Source of the DNA: Osedax frankpressi
Lineage: Eukaryota > Annelida > Polychaeta > Sabellida > Siboglinidae
DNA length: 64,000 nucleotides
Assembly: GCA_964035775.1 (NCBI GenBank)
Contig: OZ038312.1
Location: forward strand, 46,202,986 to 46,266,985
Direction of reading: 5' to 3'
Every line of letters begins with the position of its first letter. Position 1 is the stretch's first letter. Below, one piece after another: positions 50,191 through 60,086 of the stretch. Under the pieces are notes generated by a model. The model was given only the letters and a program-made list of their open reading frames with translations, was not told where the DNA came from and made no database searches. Made by a program: the position numbers and the translations under genes.

Positions 50191-53100
50191 CATTCTCCAA
50201 CAAAGGAAATATAATTTTAAATGTATTCTGCAATTTATATACAATTCTTACTTATATTATCAATTAAGTTTACATATTTTCAGAAAGTGTAGATATATAA
50301 TCATTCTCCAGCAATCTGAAATATAATTAAACAATTTTTATATATTTTATATACAATTCTTACTTATATTATCAATTAATATTACATATTTTCAGAAAGT
50401 GTAGATATATAATCATTCTCCAACAAAGGAAATATAATTTTAAATGTATTCTGCAATTTATATACAATTCTTACTTATATTATCAATTAAGATTACATAT
50501 TTTCAGAAAGTGTAGATATATAATCATTCTCCAACAACCTGAAATATAATTTTAAATGTTTTCTGCAATTTATATACAATTCTTACTTATATTATCAATT
50601 AACTTTACATATTTTCAGAAAGTGTAGATATATAATCATTCTCCAGCAACCTTAAATTTAATTAAACAATTTTTCTATAATTTGTATACAATTCTTACTT
50701 ATATTATCAATTAAGATTACATATTTTCAGAAAGTGTAGATATATAATCATTATCCAACAACCTGAAATATAATTAAACAATTTTTCTATAATTTGTATA
50801 CATTTCTTACTTATATTATCAATTAATATTACATATTTTCAGAAAGTGTAGATATATAATCATTCTCCAACAACCTGAAATATAATTAAACAATTTTTAT
50901 ATAATTATTTTACAATTCTTACTTATATTATCAATTAAGATTACATATTTTCAGAAAGTGTAGATATATAATCATTCTCCAACAACCTGAAATATAATTA
51001 AACCATTTTTCTATAATTTGTATACAATTCTTACTTATATTATCAATTAAGTTTACATATTTTCAGAAAGTGTAGATATATAATCATTCTCCAACAACCT
51101 GAAATATAATTAAACAATTTTTCTATAATTTGTATACAATTCTTAATTATATTATCAATTAAGATTACATATTTTCAGAAAGTGTAGATATATAATCATT
51201 CTCCAACAACCTGAAATATAATTTTAAATGTTTTCTGCAATTTATATACAATTCTTACTTATATTATCAATTAACTTTACATATTTTCAGAAAGTGTAGA
51301 TATATAATCATTCTCCAGCAACCTTAAATATAATTAAACAATTTTTCTATAATTTGTATACAATTCTTACTTATATTATCAATTTAGATTACATATTTTC
51401 AGAAAGTGTAGATATATAATCATTCTCCAGCAACCTGAAATATAATTAAACAATTTTTCTATAATTTGTATACAATTCTTACTTATATTATCAATTAAGA
51501 TTACATATTTTCAGAAAGTGTAGATATATAATCATTATCCAACAACCTGAAATATAATTAAACAATTTTTCTATAATTTGTATACATTTCTTACTTATAT
51601 TATCAATTAATATTACATATTTTCAGAAAGTGTAGATATATAATCATTCTCCAACAACCTGAAATATAATTAAACAATTTTTATATAATTATTTTACAAT
51701 TCTTACTTATATTATCAATTAAGATTACATATTTTCAGAAAGTGTAGATATATAATCATTCTCCAACAACCTGAAATATAATTAAACCATTTTTCTATAA
51801 TTTGTATACAATTCTTACTTATATTATCAATTAAGTTTACATATTTTCAGAAAGTGTAGATATATAATCATTCTCCAACAACCTGAAATATAATTAAACA
51901 ATTTTTCTATAATTTGTATACAATTCTTAATTATATTATCAATTAAGATTACATATTTTCAGAAAGTGTAGATATATAATCATTCTCCAACAACCTGAAA
52001 TATAATTAAACCATTTTTATATAATTATTTTACAATTCTTACTTATATTATCAATTAAGATTACATATTTTCAGAAAGTGTAGATATATAATCATTCTCC
52101 AACAACCTGAAATATAATTAAACAATGTTTCTATATTTTATATACAATTCTTACTTATATTATCAATTAAGATTACATATTTTCAGAAAATGTAGATATA
52201 TAATCATTCTCCAACAACCTGAAATATAATTAAACAATTTTTCTATAATTTGTATACAATTTTTACTTATATTATAAATTAAGATTACATATTTTCAGAA
52301 AGTGTAGATATATAATCATACTCCAACAACCTGAAATATAATTAAACCATTTTTATATAATTATTTTACAATTCTTACTTATATTATCAATTAAGATTAC
52401 ATATTTTCAGAAAGTGTAGATATATAATCATTCTCCAACAACCTGAAATATAATTAAACAATTTTTCTATAATTTGATTACAATTTTTACTTATATTATC
52501 AATTAAGATTACATATTTTCAGAAAGTGTAGATATATAATCATTCTCCAACAACCTGAAATATAATTAAACCATTTTTATATAATTATTTTACAATTCTT
52601 ACTTATATTATCAATTAAGATTACATATTTTCAGAAAGTGTAGATATATAATCATTCTCCAACAACCTGAAATATAATTAAACCATTTTTATATAATTAT
52701 TCTACAATTCTTACTTATATTATCAATTAAGATTACATATTTTCAGTAAGTTTAGATATATTATCATTCTCCAACAACCTGAAATATAATTAAACAATTT
52801 TTCTATAATTTGTATACAATTCTTATTTATATTATCAATTAAGATTATATATTTTCAGAAAGTGTAGATATATAATCATTCTCCAAGAACCTGAAATATA
52901 ATTTTAAATGTTTTCTATAATTTGTATACAATTCTTACCTATATTATCAATTAAGTTTACATATTTTCAGAAAGTGTAGATATATAATCATTCTCCAGCA
53001 ACCTGAAATATAATTAAACCATTTTTCTATAATTTGTATACAATTCTTACTTATATTATCAATTAAGATTACATATTTTCAGAAAGTGTAGATATATAAT

Positions 53101-53465
53101 CATTCTCCAACAACCTGAAATATAATTAAACCATTTTTCTATAATTTGTATACAATTTTTACTTATATTATCAATTAAGATTATATATTTTCAGAAAGTG
53201 TAGATATATAATCATTCTCCAACAACCTGAAATATAATTAAACCATTTTTCTATAATTTGTATACAATTTTTACTTATATTATCAATTAAGATTACATAT
53301 TTTCAGAAAGTGTAGATATATAATCATTCTCCAACAACCTGAAATATAATTAAACCATATTTATATAATTATTTTACAATTCTTACTTATATTATCAATT
53401 AAGTTTACATATTTTCAGAAAGTGTAGATATATAATCATTCTCCAACAACCTGAAATATAATTTT
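50191..53465 (+). repeat. Satellite domain F: diverged array edge
   Basis: The last 3.3 kb still has 112-bp monomers but with more single-base variants and no long higher-order unit. Two monomers carry a shortened CAACAAAGGAAAT in place of the usual CAACAACCTGAAAT (about 50,200 and 50,423), and a 7-monomer duplication of 784 bp links TATCCAAC at 50,752 and 51,536. Greater divergence at an array edge is the usual pattern when amplification is concentrated in the interior. The array stops part-way through a monomer near 53,465. Confidence 0.75.
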
Positions 53466-54225
53466 AACTTAAGTTATATATATATAGTTATAATTAACTT
53501 CACTTAAGTTATATATATAGTTATAATTAACTTCACTTAAGTTATATATATAGTTATAATTAACTTCACATAAGTTATATATATATTTAGTTATAATTAA
53601 CTTCACATAAGTTATATATATATTTATAATTAACTTCACTTAAGTTATATATTTAGTTATAATTAACTTTACTTAAGTTATATATTTAGTTATAATTAAC
53701 TTCACCTAAGTTATATATATAGTTATAATTAACTTCACTTAAGTTATATATATAGTTATAATTAAGTTCACATAAGTTATATATATAGTTATAATTAAGT
53801 TCACATAAGTTATAGATATAGTTATAATTAATTTCACATAAGTTATAAATATATAGTTATAATTAACTTCACTTAAGTTATATATATATAGTTAGAATTA
53901 ACTTCACTTAAGTTATATATATAGTTATAATTAAGTTCACATAAGTTATATATTTAGTTATAATTAACTTCACTTAAGTTATATATATAGTTATAATTAA
54001 CTTCACTTAAGTTATATATATAGTTATAATTAACTTCACATAAGTTATATATATATAATGATAATTAACTTCACTTAAGTTATATATTTAGTTATAATTA
54101 ACTTCACTTAAGTTATATATATAGTTATAATTAAGTTCACATAAGTTATATATATAGTTATAATTAACTTCACATAAGTTATATATTTAGTTATAATTAA
54201 CTTCACATAAGCTATATATATATAT
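53466..54225 (+). repeat. Second satellite, ~33-bp unit
   Basis: About 22 copies of a unit of 33-37 bp are present, each containing CTTAAGTTATATATATAG followed by TTATAATTAACTTCA. Unit starts at 53,468, 53,503 and 53,536 give spacings of 35 and 33 bp, and length varies in the TA run. Each unit contains the inverted pair AAGTTA and TAACTT, so single strands could fold back. There is no similarity to the 112-bp monomer beyond AT-richness, and the junction between the two satellites is direct. The array decays into AT-rich DNA at about 54,225. Confidence 0.95.
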
Positions 54226-55145
54226 ATTAATTAGTTAATTTTAGTTAACTTTAGTTTATTTTAATTTTAATATGATTATTATCTTAAGTTTCTATATCTA
54301 GGATTTCAACTTTTAATGACTCCACTCACTAATATCCCTCCAACATTAAACTAATTCAACCATCTTCTTCGATTAGGTCAGTTAGACATAACACTTGTAA
54401 TTTCAAGAAAAAACGTCACAGTTGATGATTTTACATTATCCAACCCTATAGTAGGCTATTTATAGCCCAAAACATCATCCAGGTCTTTTAGTTTATTTGT
54501 TATATAATAAAAGTAAAATATATTTTATTTGTATTAACGTAATTAAAGTAATTATATTAGTTACATAATCTGGTGTCTTGGTTATCAGAAAGACTATAAT
54601 CTGAACTATAGTTCAATATGCTTTTTTGCATCGTTCGTAATAAGATTTAAATCGCATTTACAATTTAGCCCATAATATTATTACACTATGTTTTTGGTTT
54701 TTTTGTAATATTAATTAATTTATTTTGTATTATTATTAATTAATTATATACCTAAAATAAAACTGGAAGTGTTATGATTATATGCAAAGTTTTGGGAATA
54801 TGTAAAAAGAAATAATTAACAAAATAAAACAAATGTTTATCAAACATTGATAGAATATAATTTCTTATAATATAATTTCTTATATATCATAATATAATTT
54901 TAAATATTTTTAAAATTCATATTTCTTAATAGCAGTTTTTGTGTGGTATTGCGTTCCATAATAAAACAGGTGAATAGCAAAATAATTAAGTATGTGAGAA
55001 TGAATTAATTATCTTATAAATGAAATTCAGTATTCGTATTGTAATCCAGGTGTCTATGTCAGTATTGAGAGTATATTCATTAAGTATATAATTAAAGTTC
55101 TGTCGTATTTCTTAAGTTTAAAAATGTGTATTATTTCTGATTTTA
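54226..55145. other. AT-rich intergenic or intronic DNA, no gene seen
   Basis: No open frame or RNA gene is apparent. The part from about 54,290 to 54,500 is visibly less AT-rich than its surroundings and contains runs such as GACTCCACTCACTAATATCC. It may be the remnant of a dispersed repeat, but I cannot assign a family. The rest is simple A/T sequence. Confidence 0.6.
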
Positions 55146-55149
55146 TAAT

Positions 55150-55515
55150 TATATCGAGTTGAATACGTTGTTCTAGTCAGTAATGATGAGCAGTGGTCAA
55201 ATCTAGTATCTAATAGTACATTAACTAATAGTAAAGTTGTTTTAAACGTCTTGTATTTCCATAATTTACATAAGTTGATAAGTTCAAAAGCTGCCTGTGT
55301 TTTGATTAAATATGTTTAGTTATAGAAAATTCATGAGTAATTGTCAGTCCTTTAATTGAGTCCTGAGGTGATATCAGTATATTAGTTAAATAAATAGGGC
55401 AAGTCAATGTGTTTATATGAAATTGTGTGGTTTTAGTTTCATTTATGTGTAGAGAGTTTACTGCCATCCAGTTATATAATTCAATAAGGTAATTATAATT
55501 AATAAATACACTCAT
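55150..55515 (-). mobile_element. LINE reverse-transcriptase fragment (degenerate)
   Basis: Read on the minus strand, the 69-codon open frame 55,515-55,306 has the signature of the region just after the catalytic YADD box in non-LTR retrotransposon reverse transcriptases. The segment LIELYNWMAVNSLHINETKT fits the family pattern L..W...N.L.iN..KT, and about 25 residues later IKGLTITHEFSITKHI fits the pattern in which a KFLGV-like strand is followed by a closing HI. After a TAA stop the same frame continues with a thumb-like stretch (RRLKQLYY, then LMYY) interrupted by two TAG codons. The ATG at 55,515 is not a natural start. No YADD box, endonuclease or 3' tail is recognisable, so this is a dead piece. 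Jockey- or CR1-type is the most likely clade. The assignment is by motif recognition only. Confidence 0.6.
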
Positions 55516-55577
55516 ATAATATATTATTATATAACTTCTATGCTTATGATATTTTAATACATGCTGTAGTTATAGAT

Positions 55578-55609
55578 GATACTGGACTGACTATTGTCAG
55601 TCCAGTATC
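55578..55609. repeat. Perfect 14-bp hairpin
   Basis: GATACTGGACTGAC is followed by TATT and then GTCAGTCCAGTATC, an exact reverse complement. This stem is much richer in G and C than its surroundings, so it would be stable as a cruciform or as RNA. It could be the joined ends of a small transposon or a product of template switching. There is no T run directly after it to suggest a terminator, and the genome is eukaryotic. Confidence 0.9.
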
Positions 55610-55615
55610 AATCAA

Positions 55616-55667
55616 ATATTTTAATACATAAGCATAGACTTTAGTCTATGCTTATGTATTAAAATAT
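55616..55667. repeat. Perfect 25-bp hairpin with 2-base loop
   Basis: The arm at 55,616-55,640 (ending CATAAGCATAGACT) is the exact reverse complement of 55,643-55,667 (starting AGTCTATGCTTATG), with only TT between them. Near-zero-spacer palindromes of this size are unstable in replication and are typical footprints of hairpin-primed or template-switched DNA synthesis. Confidence 0.9.
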
Positions 55668-55714
55668 CATAAGCATAGAAGTTATATATTATATGAGTGT
55701 ATTTATTAATTATA

Positions 55715-57053
55715 TTTCCTATCGGAAGAATCAATATATATATAATAACGAATTTATTGTCAGTTATTGATTGGTATTGATTGGTATATTTTATACTATT
55801 AATAGATGTATTTGTTAATTAGAATATCAAGTTGCTTTGGATGGGAATCGGTTATTGTATTTTTAAGTAATTCGGAGGTTATTTTAACATGAAATGGCGT
55901 ATTGTAATAATTATAATAATTGTTATAATTATTAATTGTCGAGTTGTCGAATTGTCGAGTTAATAGAATTCATTAAATTCATTACATTTATTAATTATCA
56001 CTATTCATGATTAACATTTTACTTTATTTATTTTTATGATATATTTAAAATGTATAAATAAATGATCACATTATATTAAAATCTTTATTGTTTTGATGGA
56101 CACCTCTTTTCCTATGAAACATACATTTATTTTAGCATAATATCATTACATATAAGAAATAGTTCTTCATTATTCAATTATGTGCATCAATCGTTAGCTC
56201 AGGTCATCTTGATAAGCAATACAGATATTTTTACCTGTAGAATTGTATATTTCATCAAAAATACTTTGGAAATAGCAACTGTATTAAAATTATCAACAAG
56301 TTAATACGATATATAAACTAATAAAGAGATTTAGTTGTGTTTTTAATACGATAATATTGTATCTAAAATGTTAATAATTGTATAATTCTACTTAAGATTA
56401 CATAGGTAATATTGATTTCTACTGATTTTCCACATATCAGCTTATTTAGCTATTTTTGATATACCATACATATAATGAATCATTTTGAAGTGAAATAATT
56501 GTGTAGGTATTTATATCAAGTTAACATTAAATGTTGTTGCAAAATTATTATTCAATTAACGATTATTAAATTTGCCTTCTCAATTTTTCCAGAAACCATA
56601 ATATGCGTCAGAAAAGTAATATGATGAGTCACAGAATCACTGAAAACTATTTAAGTCATTGGTATTATTAGATTTATTGATATTCATTATTTTCGATGAT
56701 GTGATTTTTCCATTCAAATAAATATAAGTTTTAGATTGAGATTATTTGAATCTGATTAGGTGAATAGTATTCACTGAATACGTATATTAATGTAAAGTTC
56801 ATGTACATTTATCATGTATGTTATACAATTTGTATCCCAATTTAACATACTCTGAATTGTAATATCTATAACTGTCGAATGATAATATAATAATATGCAT
56901 ATACAATATAATGATATACAATATATATAAAATTGTAATATTTATAAATTTAACTTATACCAAATGATAGAAGATTGTTCTATTTTTAGGTTCTGAATTT
57001 ACACAAATTATTGAGACACTCTCTTTGAGATATATTTACATTTAAATTGATTC
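55715..57053. other. AT-rich DNA, no gene seen
   Basis: No credible coding frame was found on either strand. A good-looking acceptor with a pyrimidine tract, CTCAATTTTTCCAG, ends at 56,592 and is followed by a short frame open for about 24 codons. No matching exon phase or partner supports it as an exon. The rest is A/T-rich sequence with short direct and inverted repeats. Confidence 0.5.
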
Positions 57054-57054
57054 T

Positions 57055-57078
57055 GAAAACTCTTTCTACAGAGTTTTC
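57055..57078. repeat. Small hairpin
   Basis: GAAAACTC and GAGTTTTC are separated by eight bases, giving an 8-bp perfect stem directly before the TA/GT tract. It may be chance in AT-rich DNA. Confidence 0.5.
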
Positions 57079-57079
<1 letters not shown>

Positions 57080-57110
<31 letters not shown>

Positions 57111-57168
57111 GTGTGTTTGCGCGCGCGTGTGTGTGTGTGTGTTTGTATGTGCGCGTGTGTGTATGTAA
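57080..57168. repeat. TA, GT and GC alternating tract (Z-DNA-prone)
   Basis: A run of TA dinucleotides (about 57,080-57,110) passes into GTGTGTTTGC, then GCGCGCGTGTGTGTGTGT and a second GCGCGTGTGTGTATG. Alternating purine-pyrimidine sequence with GC and GT steps is the classical Z-DNA-forming type. It stands out strongly because G and C are otherwise scarce here. Confidence 0.9.
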
Positions 57169-57654
57169 TATAATGTAAGTGTATCATTTATATATAATCT
57201 ATTATTGGCAAGGATTAAAATATAATATCAAACATATTGAAATAGTTAAGTGAAATAGTTATCAAAAGATTGCTTGTAAGATCATGTCTTAGTATTAAAA
57301 ATGCAGAACTAATAACGTTTACATATAAAAACAACCGCAAATGGTACATTAACTATTGATAATGATATTATATTATTATGTTAATAAATGTATATATTAT
57401 AATGTGTATCTTAAACAGTAATTAATGTTAGTGCTAACTACTCCTTCTTTTAAATACCATTATATAGTATTTATCATTTACCATATTAAGATAACATTTA
57501 CCTATACCTTAAATTTAACTATATAGTTATATAATTACTTATATATATTAGCTAATCTAATCATTCACTTATAATTAGAAAGATACTATTGATTAGATTA
57601 TATATAAAAGAGAATATAATTATTACAGATTCTGTAATGCAGAATACACACTAT
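57169..57654. other. AT-rich DNA, no gene seen
   Basis: No open frame, RNA gene or clear repeat was found in this stretch. Confidence 0.5.
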
Positions 57655-57656
57655 TT

Positions 57657-57741
<85 letters not shown>

Positions 57742-57750
57742 TATATAAAT
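57655..57750. repeat. (TA)n microsatellite
   Basis: Almost 100 bp of TA dinucleotides with a few single-base slips. It is a self-complementary run that can extrude as a cruciform and is likely to vary in length between individuals. Confidence 0.95.
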
Positions 57751-58875
57751 TCACTAAATTGGTATAATACTATATAATGGGTTCAAATGTTTATACTAAA
57801 GTTAATCACTGAATTGAGATGTTAACATGCATATTACTTCAGTGAATTTTCAAATATATTTTCTTCATTATTTTTTTTACTTCCGTAGGTTTTAGTGTTT
57901 TTTCAATAAATTGTTGTTTAAATAAAATGTCATTATTTATATTACGTATCTTATTATATAAAAATAATAATGACGTAAATATGATATATACTTGTAAATA
58001 ATAATATAATTTTGATATTCGCTACTAACGATATTTTATTTTATTCTTATTAAATTTGAATAATTCAATTATGTAAATTTTGATATTTAAAAAATCATTT
58101 ATTTGATATTAAACTCGATTAGGATACTTCGACTAAAAAGTTTAGTAATTTATGTATTATTTACATGTTAATTTATTATTTTCACCTAATCTGCTATGCA
58201 AATTAAGTATTACGACAATATTATATTAAATATAAGAAAGATAATGATTATCTATTTTTTAATTATTAAATTAATATAACATAAATTATCCATTAATTAT
58301 TGAATAATATAAAGGGAGCCTGATATAGTAATTATAATATTATATTCAATATCATACTGGGACCTCAGCGAATATATACACATTCTCTATAGAATCAATG
58401 GCAATTCTAACATTATCATTGAATCTGACATAAAAAAACTCATCATAATGTTATTGTATTATAAGATACACTCTAAAATAATATAATATAGTAATTGTGA
58501 TATTCCACACACTTATTATTGTATACAATTATTGTAATATAATATATTATAGTTTATAATATGATATATATTATAATATGATACTTTATAGTTTTCACTT
58601 ATTTATATCAATGTTTAATAATATCAAATATATTACTTTTGTTGTAATTGTAATTCATTGATGTTTAAATTATAAAATAATAATAAAATTATGTTCTACT
58701 GATCAATATATCATATAATAAAGTTATTATAAATGAAATTTAATGATAATTCTATAAAAGATATCACAACTATCGATTGAGATAGAAATATATATAAATA
58801 TTTAAAAAATAAACATTACATATATGAGATAATTAAACAATAGTTAAAGATGTAATATTTATATATTGTTTATAG
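57751..58875 (+). other. AT-rich DNA upstream of exon A, probably intron
   Basis: No coding frame was found. The stretch ends in ATTGTTTATAG, a plausible splice acceptor directly before exon A, so I read at least its 3' end as intron. If exon A were instead the first exon, this would be 5' flanking DNA, but no promoter element stands out from the general A/T background. Confidence 0.5.
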
Positions 58876-59257
58876 ATGTCTGCGGACCCCAGCACCTCAT
58901 TGCACCAAGTTGCTCATCTGGTTGCCATGGATACCGATGACTTAAAGTCGGAAATTAAAGCCCTTGCTCCTGATACTACTTCTATAACTACTACAACTGT
59001 TAAATCTAGAACTACTACCAAGGCATTGATTACCTCTACTCCCACTACTACCATAACAGTGAGCTCTACCACCAAAACGATAAGCACTACCACTAAAAAG
59101 CCAAGCACTACCACTAAAAAGCCAAACACTACCAACAAAACGTCAATCCCGCCTACCACTACCACTACCACTACTCCACCTAAAGTTAAACATAGTGGAT
59201 ATGTGATCGCAGATAATGGGAAACTAAATGCATCTGTGGCAATTGTGCCTTCAAACT
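58876..59257 (+). CDS. Exon A: extracellular mucin-like stalk of a membrane protein (partial gene)
   Basis: The exon encodes about 127 residues. Residues 1-33 (from MSADPSTSLHQVAHL to KALAPD) are non-repetitive and could be the end of a folded extracellular domain. Residues 34-103 are dominated by Thr with Lys, Ser and Pro, including a 7-residue repeat STTTKKP written as a 21-bp DNA repeat. This is the composition of an O-glycosylated mucin stalk. Sequons for N-glycosylation are NTT, NKT and NAS. The end is less repetitive (HSGYVIADNGKL). The base composition is far richer in G and C than the flanks. The codon before ATG is TAG, which also forms acceptor TTTATAG, so the exon may be internal with M as an ordinary residue. 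No signal peptide is visible, which favours an upstream exon. The donor is GTTAGT at 59,258, in phase 1. I do not recognise the family. Confidence 0.75.
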
Positions 59258-59294
59258 GTTAGTATGATCTCTGATCTCAATATCATAATTCTAC

Positions 59295-59975
59295 ATCACT
59301 CCTCTTACCACTCCTCTTATCACTCCTTTTATCATTCTCTTATCACTACTATTGTCATCCTCTTATCACTCCTCTTATCACTCCTCTTACCACTCCTCTT
59401 ACCACTCCTCTTATAACTCCTTTTATCATTCCTCTTATCACTACTCTTGCCATTCTCTTATCACTCCTCTTATCATTCCACTTATCTCTCCTAATCACTC
59501 CTGTTATCACTCCTCATATCATTCCTCTTATCACTACTCTTGTCATTCTCTTATCACTCCTCTTATCACTTCTCTTATAACTCCTCTTATCACTCATCTT
59601 ACCAATTCTCGTCATCCTCTTTTCACTCATATTATCACTTCTCTTATCACTTCTCTTATCACTTCTCTTATCACTTTTCTTATCACTCCTCTTATCACTC
59701 TTCTTATCACTCATCTTACCAATTCTCTTTCCATCCTCTTATCATTCCACTTATCTCTCCTAATCACTCCTGTTATCACTCCTCATATCACTCCTGTTAT
59801 CATGCCCTCTTATCACTACATCTAATCACTATTTTTATCATTGCCTCTCTTCATGCTTATCATGACCTCTTATCACTCATCTTATCGCTCATCTTATCAC
59901 TGCCTCTCTACACTTCTCTTATCATCCTCTTATCATTTCCTCTTATCACTTCCTCTTAACACTCCTCATCAATGT
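59295..59975 (+). repeat. 12-bp pyrimidine-rich minisatellite in intron
   Basis: Degenerate copies of a 12-bp unit of the type CTCTTATCACTC, with variants such as TTACCACTCCTC and TTATCATTCCAC. A longer block is itself duplicated: the segment around CATTCCACTTATCTCTCC occurs near 59,474 and again near 59,743, about 269 bp apart. The array starts only about 37 bases after the splice donor of exon A. Apparent open frames here, rich in Ser, Tyr, His and Leu, are by-products of the 12-bp period. Confidence 0.95.
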
Positions 59976-60086
59976 GTATCTTTACTCTCTCACTCCTTTC
60001 TTTAGCATTTTACACTCTCACCCATCTTATTTGTTAATATAAACATAAAATGAATTCGGTATTCTTTTTTATTTACCCACCTTTTT

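Larger units (their letters stand above)
1..53465 (+). repeat. Giant 112-bp satellite DNA array
   Basis: This is a head-to-tail tandem array of a monomer that starts with ATCATTCTCC at 1, 113, 225, 337, 449 and 561, so the period is 112 bp. It runs without a break to about 53,465, giving roughly 470 copies in one orientation. Each monomer has a near-constant part, including CTCCAACAACCTGAAATATA and CATATTTTCAGAAAGTGTAG, and a central cassette of about 35 bp that comes in three types. A 22-bp piece of one cassette type is sometimes doubled (monomer at 561 is 134 bp) or tripled (about 20,880-20,955). No open frame of useful length exists, as expected for a period not divisible by three. The sequence has very few CpG sites. 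Known biology: arrays like this usually form centromeric, pericentromeric or other heterochromatin; which one cannot be told from sequence. Confidence 0.98.
55494..55714. repeat. Nested inverted repeats (large snap-back structure)
   Basis: The outer arms are 55,494-55,560 and 55,656-55,714. They are reverse complements of each other apart from an 8-bp indel (TATTATAT, left arm only). Inside lie two perfect hairpins: a 14-bp stem with a 4-base loop at 55,578-55,609, and a 25-bp stem with a 2-base loop at 55,616-55,667. The second hairpin shares its start with the outer right arm, so the structures overlap and compete. The left arm overlaps the first codons of the LINE fragment, so the right arm carries an inverted copy of them (ATGAGTGTATTTATTAATTA on the plus strand). 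Confidence 0.9.

Noticed and set aside
1-53465. CRISPR-like array of regularly spaced repeats
   Set aside because: Both the conserved and the variable parts recur many times, spacers are not unique, and the period is 112 bp in a eukaryotic sequence. It is satellite DNA.
1-53465. CENP-B box in the satellite monomer
   Set aside because: The known box needs CpG-containing TTCG and CGGG parts, and the monomer has neither.
54290-54500. Less AT-rich island as a gene or RNA gene
   Set aside because: No open frame, splice pair or tRNA-like fold could be recognised; left as a possible old dispersed repeat.
56593-56664. Possible small exon after the acceptor CTCAATTTTTCCAG
   Set aside because: It would need a phase that does not match exon A, its product has no recognisable feature, and only the acceptor looks good.
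58914-59171. Minus-strand Val-rich open frame opposite exon A
   Set aside because: It is the complement of the Thr codons of exon A, and the plus strand has the splice signals and the sequons.
59228-59959. Overlapping open frames rich in Ser, Tyr, His, Leu and Ile
   Set aside because: They arise from a 12-bp minisatellite that has no stop in several frames, and they lie in the intron after a clear GTTAGT donor.
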